A DNA stretch of 64,000 nt from Pegea sp. RAD2-039 (Eukaryota; Chordata; Thaliacea; Salpida; Salpidae), in assembly GCA_034620365.1 (NCBI GenBank), contig JAQGEQ010000179.1, forward strand, positions 868,001-932,000. The letters are read 5' to 3'. The stretch's first letter is position 1. Each line of letters opens with the position of its first letter. Positions 18,801 through 31,234 of the stretch are shown here, piece after piece. The notes under the pieces were generated by a model. That model was not told the DNA's origin. It saw only the letters and a program-made list of their open reading frames with translations, and did not search any database. Position numbers and translations under genes: made by a program.

Positions 18801-21800
18801 TTAACTGTTGTGTAGTGTTATAAAGAAAGTCGTTTCAGTCGGTTTCTAAGTTTTGTAAATGATGTTATTACATTTGATGGATTTCTTGCTTTAACAAAAT
18901 TACTATTTTTATTTTGCTTATCTTTTAATGAATTACACGTAATAATTGTTTTATTTAAGCAATTCACTTAATTAAGAAATGAAAACTTGTAGCTATTCAA
19001 TTATTTTGTATACATTAAAAGTTTTCATATTTTTAAATTTTTGTCTGATAAGATAACAGTTCCTCTGATTAAATATAGAATTGTGATCTTGCGTAATCCA
19101 AGCCTAAAAAGCAAGAATAAGTTTATTTGAAGTCAAACGACAGAAGCTTTTGGAGGCTTCATCAGTCTGATTTAAAAATCGAAATCAAAATTTGTTTAGC
19201 ATCAAAACACTAAAATATTTTTATGACCAGCAGTAGAAGTTTTTCGAAAATAGCTTTTCTACAACTAATTTTTTAAAAAGAAAATATTTTATAAACCTGT
19301 TTAACTTTTAGATGAAAATTTGAAATAAATATTGAGAAAAATGTTTTTAAATCTGTTAAGAATGAAACTTTTCGAAACATAAAACTAGCTTGATAACTGT
19401 AAAATAGAAAAAATATACAATTTTATATCTAAAAACATAATTATTTATCGTTTGGAATCATAATTAAGTTAAACAATAGTCAGTAAATAGTCGATCATTT
19501 GATAAACAATATATTTTTATTAAATTACCCAAAAAATTTTCAGAATAAACTAAACTGTTGTTTTCTGTAAATATAACTTAAAAATATTGAAGTCAAAAAT
19601 GAAAATTAATAAACTTTGACTTTGCTTCAAGCAGTTTCTTGCGATAGAAGGTTTGTCAAAAAGCTTTGTAAAGCACTTTTGAATCCTCAACAACAAAAAT
19701 CTAATATGAAAAAACAAAGTACTGTAATAAAGTACCTATAAAAGTTTATTACTGAAGTTTATTAAATTCATTTTAAAAATCAGAAAAACGTGAAAATTTA
19801 TCTTATTTTTTGATATCATAATTTGTCTACAACAACTTTTAAAATTGTTGATGCAGCTAAATTTCTAGGAAATAAATAAATGTGGAGAAGAAGTATAGTT
19901 GTTTTTGTAGTTTACTGAATTACAGCTTTGTTCAAAACTCAAAAACAAAACATTAAATTAAGGTATTAATCAATTATTCCAAAAAATACTTTTTAAAGTG
20001 AAAATTTGGGTCTTAGTTTTCCTTTTTTTGCATTTTCTATATTGATTTATTAAATTTGATTAAATACTCAGTTTACGATATAATTTTCATTCAATTTTCA
20101 TAATCCTCATTAAATGTAACAGAAATTTGTTTTAGATTGAGCTTTTATTCCAGTTAAAAACACAAAAAATATTTCAGTTTTATGCAAACATTTGTAAACA
20201 TACTTTTCAAGTTAAAAGAATTCTTGTAAATATATTTGGTGTATTGTAAATACTGGTAGACTTAATAAGATTCTTTTTAATTTTTAATGACTTTAAGTTA
20301 TTTATAAATTGATAAAATGAAGTAATTTATTTAATAATTTTGTTCTCTTTAAAAAATTCATGATAAAATAAACTTTATTTTTATTTTGTCGTCCACACTT
20401 ACATTAAACAGTTGCAATAATGTTAGTACCAGAAGTTGTTTGGGGTACAAAGCTTTTTAGGTCTCTAGAAGCAATTAAGAGCGTAGAAAATTAGATAGAT
20501 CTTCTTCAAATTGTAAACTCCCGGCTTAAGCTAAACTTTTCTTAAATTTCAGATTTAAAAATTTATTTCAAAACATTCAACTTGCTTTTATTCAACTTCT
20601 TAAAGGAATTGATTATAAATATTTGGAATTATTTTTTTGAAAATTTGGAAGAAAAATTCTGAATATATAAAGAAACATAAATAAATATAAAAAAACCTTT
20701 GATAACGAGAAAACAAATAAACAAAAAACCTTTATAAAAAGAACATTTTGCAATAAGTAGTTGTATTTTAAAATTTAATCCTATATTCAGGTTTGAGAGT
20801 TTTAATGTTTTATCTTTAAGTTTGTTATGTTCATCTGAAATATTTTTTTAGTTTTAACTTAATTCTTTAAAAATATGTTTTTGAAATTAAAATATTTGTT
20901 ATAAAAGAATTTGAAACATTAAATTAATATATTATTTAAGTAAAAATAATCAAGCAAGGAAACTATTTTAAATTTTGCAAAACTCTATAAAATATATGAT
21001 CAAATATAAGTTTTGCAAACTTAATTCTAAAATTACTAAATATTTTGCAGAATAGGAGATACACCGAATAGAATTGTTTTATTTATCATTGATATCAGTT
21101 ATTATCAAATATGTAGTATCAGTAAAAACTTACTTAAATAATTTTTCTCAAATTTAAACTGGTAAATTTTTCAGTATCATCTCAAATAGATATTTATTCT
21201 CAACAAAAGTTTTATATAAAAAGTTATAATGAAACAAAAAAAATCAAACAAGAAAAAATATTATTGATTATAATTTGTTATTAGTTTTGTTTATTTCAAA
21301 TTTGTAATTTCAGTTTCATGGATTTTTTTTGTCATATATTTTGAATATTTTTTGAGATAATTTAAATTTTGAAAAATGTTAATCTACAAAACAAATGATA
21401 AATTTTAATTGGCGGATGAATATTTTAAAGTAATATCTACTTGTGTTAATGTTAAATTGCCCGAAGAAAGAAAGACAATTTTGGAAAATGTACAAAATCA
21501 AAAATGTAAAATATTCTTTCTTAATTTTAACGATTTTGGTTTATAGTAGATTTTGAATCATCTCAAATAATTATATAGAAAATTGAGTAAATATCGGAAA
21601 TGTTATTCTAACAACTAGTTAAAGAAACGCAGTTAAGTTACCATAAATATCTTATAATTATTGCAGACATTAGTTGTAAGTCAAAACTTGAAATAAGTAC
21701 AAAGATGTTTATATTTGAACAACTTAGATTCCACCCAATTTCAAATAATCACTAATAGCTGGTTGTTTATTAAATAAAAAGGGGTTCTAAACTTTTGTAA

Positions 21801-23149
21801 TATTTAATTAATATATTCTGTATCAAACTTAATAATTTGATTTTAAATAAATTGAAGTTTTAATATTTAAACAAAATGATATTTCATAAATCACTAAAAA
21901 ATAAATCATCAAAAGATGCCTCTTTAAGAGATTAATCATTTAATCGAACGCTTAGTCTTATGGGAAAGCTTTTATTAGTTTTTAATTGGTTTCAAAACCA
22001 TCCAATAATAAAAAGTAAATAATGCTTTTCTGGTTTTATGTTTTAATTTACTTTCAGTTGTCGTTATATGCAATAACAAATGATATAGTTTTCTAGTTTA
22101 TACAAAATAAGAACCTTTCTATCGACTTTTGAGATTATGTTTTACATTTGCAAATCTTAAAAGTCTTGTAGCAGATTATAACAAATTGTGTTATTCAATA
22201 TTTTTCTTATAAAACATTAAATCAACTTGACAATTTGTTAAAAACATAACTAAACAAATGTTTTAAAAACATCTTTTACAAATCAAGTATGTGCCAACTG
22301 TTAAAATAAGATTAAATAATTAGAATCATATACTAGCTTAAAAAATTTTAAAAAATGTTAACAGCTTAATGGTTATAAATTTAATTTTTTTTAATTGCAA
22401 GTTTAATAATAAATAGTTCAGATTTTTAACAACTGACTGATGTTGATTGTTGTAATATTCAACAAACTATTTTATATTACTCAAAATTAATCATACAGTG
22501 ATTATAGAGAAAATAATGAATATTTTTTTGCTAGAAGTAAGACAAATTATAGAAAAGTATGTAAGGAATATTTCGGATTTTTGAAATGCATAACAAATAT
22601 AAATAATGTTTGTGAGTTTCAACAATTAACTTGTCAATTTTTTATCACTTGAATTGTTTGAAACTAAAATTTCACAAAAGAATTAATTATGAAGTTTGAA
22701 AAAAGTTAAAAATGGAAAGCCAAACTAATTAACTATTGATCAAGTTTATTGTAACTTTGTCGGCAATTTAAACAGATTTATCTAATTTAAAATTTATCTG
22801 ATTAATCTAAACAGATTTATTCATGAGTTCAAAACTAATTGAAAAGCTTTTGTTTTATCATCACAATCTTGTTTTACTCTAGAGCTTCTATCTTTTATTT
22901 CCCCTTTTTCTTCACCTACAGACAACTGCTATTACGGGTACATTTTTTAAGAAAAAATAGATTAAAGAAAAAAGTTTGTGATTATAAAAGAAAGAGATTA
23001 TTTGTTAGAAGCAGTTAGTTTTGGCAAAAGTTTCAGCCATTTTCAAACTATTTTTATAAAAAATTTATCCGGTTTTAAGCTGGTTTCAAGTTAATTTGTT
23101 TTTAGATATTTTGATAATTTTATCTGTTTTTGAATAATTGGAAATAAAA
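15874..23149. other. Long AT-rich intergenic region
   Basis: About 7.3 kb with no gene I can support. One reading frame at 17066-17278 (+) is more coding-like in composition than its surroundings (listed under findings). Otherwise it holds A/T-rich low-complexity DNA. Confidence 0.45.
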
Positions 23150-26100
23150 ATGATTATTTTTTCTTTTTCTCTTATTTTTCTCGCAACTATTTGCTCTGTA
23201 AGTTCAATTTACTCTCGAACTTCAACAAGCTTTTCTGATATTTTTTAATCTTTAGGCGTTCACATCTGGTTTATACGAAGCTTCAATTTCTGGAAATCTG
23301 AAAATTCATGAAGAAAGATTTTTGCCAACTCCAGAGCTTGTCGAAGAATTTAAAGTTTCTGAAACCAACATTTCTTTGTCTGAAAGAGTAAATATTCTAT
23401 CTTTAATATTCGATTTTCATATTTTTGTCTTCAAGGACTCAATAGATGAAGACAGAAAAAAGTTTATTATTTGTGCAAAGAAAAATCTATTGATTTCAGA
23501 AAAATCTTCGAAAAGACCAAAACGATCTTTAAAGCCTTTCACAGAATGGAGTGGATTCAGCTGTTGCAAGTGAGATGAAAATTTTTAAGTTAAAACTTAT
23601 CTTATTCAAATACTTTTTTAGTTTGATCACAAAGACACAGATCAGAGAGAAACGAACAGATGAAGAAATTATGATTGAATCAAGAAATTGTGATTGGAAC
23701 TTCTGTTCAGGTTTCTACCCCAGAAAAATTGAATTGAATTTAAAAAAATTGATGCAGATTGTAAAGATCAGTTGAAAGATTGTGAAGTCCTTAAAATGTA
23801 TGGAAGTGCATGTGAGAGATCTTCACCTTACTTATCGTAAGAAGTAGACGATTGAAGTGAAAATGATTCATAGAAGTCTTGTTTGTTCAGATACATGGCA
23901 GCTAAATGCAGAAGCACTTGTCAATTATGTAGATCGACAGTTTTAAAAGAAATATCAAAAGAAGGTCACCGTCATGGACCAGGACCTGAACTATCAACAT
24001 CAAGACCAATATCAAAGCCAAATATGATTAGAAAAGATCAAAGTATACTTCGAGATTAAGTTTGAAGCAAAAAATAAAAAATGTAAATTGTTGAAGATGC
24101 TGAAAGTGTACGGGTTGACATCTACTCAGCTTATTACAGAGGTAATCTTTACTATCAATATACAATTGGAGAATTGCCTAAGGGGCCGGCGCAGTGGGCT
24201 CCAGCTAATATCAACAACAAAGAAGACTTGTTTTATTTCCATTTATCAAAGAAGTAAGAATAAACTTTAAAATATGGATTATTTAAAATTGGAAACTGTT
24301 TTTTAGGCCAACCTCTAAATATAGCAAAGCGATTTATTTCTGTAGTAGCAGATACCGCTCCTTCACAAAGTTCTTAGTGAAACCAATCTATTGCAGGAAT
24401 GGTAAGATGACATTTCTATAATAAATTGGATTTAACGACCTATAAAATACTGACAGGAACTTTAAATTATTCATTTATGAAGTCAAACTTTTAATTTATT
24501 AGTTTTTACACAGAATTTTTGCAAATTAGTCAAAAAATGTTGAACTATTTCTATTGATAGGCTGGAAAACTGCGTTTGTCTTGTATGGGTCTAATTACAG
24601 AAGTACTGGAACAGTTGCTCTAAAAGTTGCAGCTTCGGGGAAATCCCCATGGATGTCACGAATATATAACGGACGCAAATGTTGCGGATATCATAAAAAT
24701 GAATGGACTTTTTTTGCGTTGGATAAGAAAGGTAAAAAAATTTCAAACATCAAACTTGTTGTTCTAAACTTGATTTTTAGATGATAACTCAGCAATAGTA
24801 GAGGAACCTTCTGACAATAACGACAAAAATATTGTTTCTACTATTTCAAAGGTCGAAAAGTCATGTCTTGACCAACACAACTTTTTCAGGTTTGAACTTT
24901 TATTTCCTTAGAAGATATTTGAGATACAATTTTTTAGAGCTCTTCATAATTCACCCCCTCTTTTGTGGGACGATAATCTCGCTAAAACAGCGAAAAAATG
25001 GGCAAACTACCTGATAAGAGCTGCCACAAAATCACCATTCTCCATCAAACCAGGATTTGAGAAGACTCCGAATTGGCCTCATTCAAAGGTTAAAAATTCA
25101 TATTTTTTCACAGAAAATGAATTTTTAGCTAAAATTTAGAGAGGGAGTCGATATAGAGGTGATGGAGTAGGTGAAAATATCGCCTGGGAACTAAAAATCC
25201 GTGCTTCCCCTCTTAAAGAGTTTGTTCTGCGATGGTACGCTGAAATTTTTGATTACGAATCACAAAACCCTTTGAAAAGCGACTCAGAAAGACCAACAGG
25301 TTAAATTTGAATACTTCTTGATGGTTTCATCATTTACGCGGATTTTAGGTCATTACACACAAATGTTATGGAAAGATTCTAATTATATTGGATGTGCAAT
25401 TGAAACTGGTCAAGTTCAAGTTTACGGGCGAACATACGAATCGACTTATGCTGTCTCACATTACGCTCCTGCTGGAAATTTAATCAGTTACAATCATGAT
25501 CGAACGATGAGGATGTATCAACACAACGTCAAGTCCATCAGAGATAGTAAGTTCGAAAATGTTTTCATCAAAACTTGTTTACAAGGTAGAATATTTTTCT
25601 TTCGAAGTAATCGATCTGTTTACGAGCAATGATTCGACAAGTTTTGCTTTTTTTTAACAATATTTTTAACACGTTAATGAAGAATAATATGTTGATCATC
25701 TATAAACAGTTTGAAACATGCTAAGGCATGTTTAGTCTTTTAAAGCATCATTTAAGCTGATCTTATTATGATTTGATTTGTATTAAATTTCAATCACATT
25801 AAGCTAAGTTTTGAGGTTGGTTTTCAAACCTCAAACTTATTTTAGAAACGCTTCTTAATTTATAAGCGGGTTAAGTTTTATCTGCAGTCACAGCCAGGAT
25901 TGGTTAGTTTATTTTACAGTAAATCTAATTACAATGCAAAAAACAACTCGACAATTTTGATTGTAACCTTTATTAGATACTTGTCGAAGTCCAACAAACT
26001 GTAAAGTTTATGGCAACAGTGGTTGTTTAGGCTTCAGTAAAGCTTTCACCTGTAAATGTGCAAACACTAAATCAGGGTAAGTAAAATTGTTTACAACTCA

Positions 26101-26277
26101 AATTATCGAAAATTAATTTTTTTTTGTAGACTTGTCCCACTTTGCAAAGGGTTTGAAGGAGGATGTCTTGCAAAGTGCCCAAAACCAAAGTTTAAAGCAC
26201 TTAAACCTTGGGAAACATCTTGCTTGGGAAAGACTTTATGTCAATGTGATTTAGAAGTTGGAGCTGTTTGTACGTGA
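23150..26277 (+). CDS. Secreted CAP-superfamily protein with TSP1-like and ShKT-like modules
   Basis: Fifteen exons: 23150-23197, 23256-23387, 23436-23569, 23622-23710, 23758-23836, 23891-24042, 24097-24253, 24307-24401, 24561-24731, 24781-24889, 24938-25088, 25140-25299, 25349-25546, 25977-26076 and 26130-26277. They join to 640 codons plus TGA. A hydrophobic signal peptide occupies residues 1-16. Residues about 95-135 look like a divergent thrombospondin type 1 repeat (FTEWSGFSCC ... NCDWNFCS). Residues about 135-175 have a ShKT-like Cys pattern ending CRSTCQLC. About 195-375 is an unrecognised region. About 380-540 is a CAP (SCP/TAPS) domain: HNSPPLLWDDNLA, GVGENIAW, GHYTQMLW and SHYAPAGN, retaining the two His and Glu of the CAP cavity. 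The last 80 residues are Cys-rich, possibly EGF/CRISP-hinge-like. Secretion is inferred from the signal peptide. Biological role unknown. The short intron 6 (54 bp) is required because the preceding frame otherwise stops. Confidence 0.82.
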
Positions 26278-26386
26278 AAACCTAAACCGTATGATTACAA
26301 GATTTGAAGACAGTTTTAAATCAAGCTGTTAAAACTCTTTTATAACCTTTGAATATTTACATGGAGCTTCACTGGAAAGTAATTTC

Positions 26387-26392
26387 AATAAA
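26387..26392 (+). terminator. Poly(A) signal of the CAP gene
   Basis: AATAAA about 110 bp after the CAP gene stop. Confidence 0.5.
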
Positions 26393-29300
26393 ATAGTTTT
26401 GCTAATTTTCTTTCAAGCTTTTCATCTTTCAAATTTATTCAATTTAACGCTGGCTTTGAGCTTTCGTAGTTTCAAAAACAAAGGATTTAATTAAAACTGT
26501 GCTTTCTTTGTTGTTCAGTTGAAGTTTTTTCTGCGATGAATTTAAGCCTTGGTTTTTGCTTTTTGTTTTACTTTATAGAATTATTTTTGCGAAAATCAAT
26601 TCTTTAAAATAAATTATTGCCGGTTACCAAAGTGTTTAACCAAATATGCTTATCAGATATCAGATAAGAGTAGTTTATTTCAAAGGATCGGGTATGTAAA
26701 AGCTACTAGTCACCAAGACTTGCCCTGGGCTTTTTTATTCTCAGTAACCAAAACATTTTGATTGTAGTTTAAAGTGAATAGTTTTTTTTTTTTCAAATCT
26801 AATTTTAACTACTTGAAAACTTAGTTTTAAACGAAAATATTAAAAGTATCGTTTTTAAAAACAATTGTAAATATTTATAGATTTTTAGAATTGAAAAAAA
26901 CAAACAATTTTTTAAAGATTTTAAAATTGTAGTTATCCAGGTAAATGCTAGTTTTAAACTAAAACTTGTTTGACATTTAAATGATTTTCAAAATGACGAT
27001 GAAAATAAAGTTTATAAAACTTAAATTGAAAGTAAATTTAAAAAAGATATTAAAATGACTTTGATAAGTGATTATCAAAAAATAATTATAACTTAAGTTT
27101 AATTATATAGTTAGTAAATCTGTATAACAAAGGTTGCAAAATATTTATGTTTAGACTTATAAACCGATACTAGATGATAAAGATGAGAACAAATTTAACA
27201 GTTGAAGCTAACATTTAGTTTTAAAGTAAAAACTTTAATTGTAAATGAACAGATGCTAAAGATAAAAACGTCTAACTGTAAACATTTAAATTACATCTAT
27301 TGTTTGTAAATTTAAATCTGTTTGTTGACTTCTTTTCTATTTTATTTATTAAAACTACATTTCAATTGTACGTAAAAGCAATTCGTGATTAAAGTGATAT
27401 TTTACCTCTTTAACAATCATGAATTAATTGATAAATTTCCTAATCGCAGTTAGTATATAGCTTCAAAGAATTAAACACAAATTGGGAAATTAATTGTTGA
27501 TATTCAATAAAGGTTGGAATTCTTTACTGAAGGTTTTTGTCTTGTAACAAATTTGTTGTTACACATTTACTAACCTTTCAAAACAAAATAAACTTTAAAA
27601 CAAATAATTTTTTGTTTTTACTTAAAACATTGCCTTTACTAAAAGAAAAAAACTAATATTTAAACAAATCAATATTTGAATCAATTTTGTCTAAAACAAT
27701 TTATATTATATTATAAAAAAATTATCATAAGCTCTTAAGCATTTCAAAACAAAACTAGTTTAAAGAAAATCTAATTTGGTTTTTTAACATTATATAATAA
27801 TAAATAAAAAACTTTACTCCAAACAACTTATTGAGTTAGAAAATTTGATAGAAAATCACAATGAATGTTCGCACTAATATTTATGAAAGTGGTTTTTTGT
27901 TTGTATTTTGTCAATAAAATATTAAACAGTCAAAACTGCTTAAGGCACAAAATTTTTATGGTTTTCCAATAAACGCTGTACTTTTATTTCATTGTGTTAC
28001 TGTAACACTTCAAGCTAAATATAAAATAAATCTATTTTTCTTATTACCCTCATACTTACTTAGTAGAATATTATTTTTGTTAAATAAAGAAATTGATTTA
28101 AATAAATTTTTTATTTAAAATTATTTTCCAAAAAATTTTTTTTAAGTATTAAAATTATGAGAATGATATTTTGTCTCAAGCATTAAACGATTTTAGTTTG
28201 TAATTCAGATGAGTTAAAAGAAGTTTCTTTGTCATTTTGTGAAACTATAATTTCAAATTTATAATTTTTATTTAGTAACAGCTTACATTAGATGAAGACG
28301 AATCTAGTAAAAGCGCTTGATTTAAAGAACTTAGAAAGTATTCATTTTATGCTATGATAACATAATTGAATAAGTTCAATTTGGTTTGTGGGGCTAGTTA
28401 TTTCCTAAATTACTTTCAATTACAACTTAAGTGTTTTAAAAAATTTATTTTTTGGGTTATATTAGTTTACACATCAGTAAAAAGTTTGAATATTTTATTT
28501 GAAACGATTTTGTGAAACACATTAACAAAAATAAGTTTCCAGTCAACAATTTCAAACTATAAACAGATTTAATTATAAATAACTCTTTATTAAGACTTCA
28601 ATAAAACTGTTGTTGAAATTTTAGATGCGATAAGCGAAAGAAATTATATTTTTTATTATTTTACCTGAAATTCATGCAGTTTACTAGATTTAAACAGCAT
28701 ATATAGATGCACTGTAAAAACTTTTTCAGTTATTTTCCACTTGAACATTTGTTGTGAATTAAAAAAAAGTTGCACAATTTTATTAATGAAATATTTGTGA
28801 TTAGAATAGTTTTTAGCCACTTCCTTAAAATGAATGTAATTAAAATATCATTTGATATCAGTACAAGAAAAACAATTTGTTATTTAGGGAAAAATTTGAA
28901 CATCAAGTTAATGGTAGAAACATTTAATGATTTTCTTGTTTTATACAAGTCGTTGCATTTTAATATTTTAACAATTTATTTAATCTTTAAATAAGTGAAA
29001 GGAAATTTTCGATTGAATATCGAGTTTGTTGAATTTGTTAAAAAAATGTTTTTCTAACAAAATATTTTCTTCTTGAAATTAACTGAGTTAATAATTAATC
29101 CAGAATTATAAAACTTATTCAAAATATTTTCTAATTAATCCATAAAATATAAATTCTAAATATAAAAATAAAAGTTTAAAATAAATTACTAAAAAATAGT
29201 TTGTAAAAAATTGGTTTTATTACATATGATAAATAACATTAAAACGATGGAAAAACTAGGAGTTGTAAAAAGATTATATGTAATCTGTTTTTATGTACTA

Positions 29301-31234
29301 ATAGATTTGTTTTATAAGTTGTACAATAGTTATCATTTAAATATTGTTTTTTACTTTTAAACTGAATGTTACTTTTACAGAAATCAATAGTTGTAAAGTT
29401 ATTAACGATCAAGTTGGAATTAATAACCAAGTTTTCCTAATGTTTACTACAGTATCATTTTTAAGATTAATAGCTAAAAGTAATAGAAACAAATTAATCA
29501 CTTTTACATTTAGCTTTTTAAAAATTACGCATTATATAGTAATTGTGCTTCATTATACAAATTAATTATACAAGGTTTGGTGAATAATTTTTCATATTTC
29601 TTTATTGTAAAGCTCTCAACAAATATAGAAATTGATAGAACGTTTTGAATTTCACTTTTGATTTGATTAATCTTAAAAACCTAATTAGCTAAACCAAACT
29701 ATTAGTTTTATTTTTTGAATATAATCCAAAGTTAATTTACCAGTTCTTTAAACATTAAATAAATCTTTCAATATTTTAATAAGCTATTTTTGCCTTTATT
29801 GTAAATTTGGTAATTTTTTACAAATTTGCAAAAACATTTACAAGCAAGAAAGAAACATTATTTTTAAAAGTATTCTTAAATTAAATATTGTATTTATTGC
29901 TTATTTCATTTAACAGTATCTCTAGATTAAACTAAAATTAAACACCTTTTTATCAAATATATATTTTTTAAATAAGTAAACATTAAATTGCAATTTAGCA
30001 ACTATCTAAAAGTGTCTCTTTATCTCCTAATAGATAAACTTACTAATTTCTATAAATTAATTTATCTTAAATTACTTTTTAACTCCAGTTAAATCTGTAC
30101 AACTTCGAAACAAAAAGTTAGAGTAATAATCATCGTCAGTAGCGTTTACGAGACCAAGCAAATGATATTTCATAGAATTTATTTTTTTTAGCAAGATAAA
30201 AAACTAGTTGTATAATAAAGATAAAAACAAGACTAATTTTATTTCGCCCAAAATTGTAGTATTTAGCAGGCTCTTATTTGACTGTAGAAATAAAGGTGTT
30301 CCAAAAAAGAAGTGGAAAGATCTGGTGAAATCCTAGTTCGAAGCACTTTCTCATCTGCATCAATTCAGCATGGGAAGTCTTATTAACGCTGCAGAAAAAA
30401 GAAGATAAATGTTGCAAGAATAGAGAGAAATCTCAACCACTTTAAGGTCAAACACGTAAAAGATTACAGCTGAAACTACCTTCCTGTACTGAATTGTTTA
30501 ATTACTGGCATGTCTGTCAAAAATCTAGTTTAAAAGAAAATAAATTATGAATTCATCTTTATTCTGCCCTTGTATAACTCTTTCGTGATGTACATGCTTC
30601 TTTTCAAAGTAATATCTAATAAAACCTTCGAAAAACTTTCATTTCAATAAACGAAATCAACAACAGTATTAATATTTCACTTATCATTAGTACACTATTA
30701 TCAATACTTCTTATACTAGATAAATAATATGTCTTCTATTAATAATTGGAAGAATTTCTTGATATTTGAAAAAGTTTTTGTTTCATTAAACATGTTTCTA
30801 GTTGAGTTAAACTTCTATTTTAATCTATAAAGTCGTTCTAGCTTCAGTATTTGTTCAGAATATATCTTCAATCAACATTTACACAAAGATTCGCCATTAG
30901 CTCATTAGTTTTGTGATTAAATAGAAATTTATGAACAACTCAATCTAATTGATAACTGAATATTTTTATAACTTATTCGTCTTCTATATTAGTATTCAAT
31001 CTTCAAAATTATTTGCTTGCAGTAAAATGGTTTAAAATATTGACAAATTGCAATTTTGTTGAAATACTTACGTGTATCATGAAAACTTTGTTTTTGTTTC
31101 AGTATATTTTTTGAAAGATTTAAGAAAATAATTTTGTTATACCAACAACCTCATCTTTATATTTTTCAACATGACATAAAAACAAAATAATTTTTATTAT
31201 TTTAAACTTTTCGAAAATAAAGAAATTCATTTGT
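26393..31234. other. AT-rich intergenic region between convergent CAP and ZGPAT genes
   Basis: About 4.8 kb, very AT-rich. No gene is supported. A less AT-rich patch at about 30280-30440 may be a LINE tail and is listed separately. The right end must contain the ZGPAT 3' UTR; a reverse-complement AATAAA lies at 31194-31199. Confidence 0.45.
30285..30430 (+). mobile_element. Possible LINE 3' fragment
   Basis: A plus-strand frame reads KGVPKKKWKDLVKS, stop, FEALSHL. This resembles the G-x-PKKR(W/Y)KD...K-x-L C-terminal block found in many invertebrate LINE ORF2 proteins. It is short and contains stops. The match is a recalled pattern only. Confidence 0.3.
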
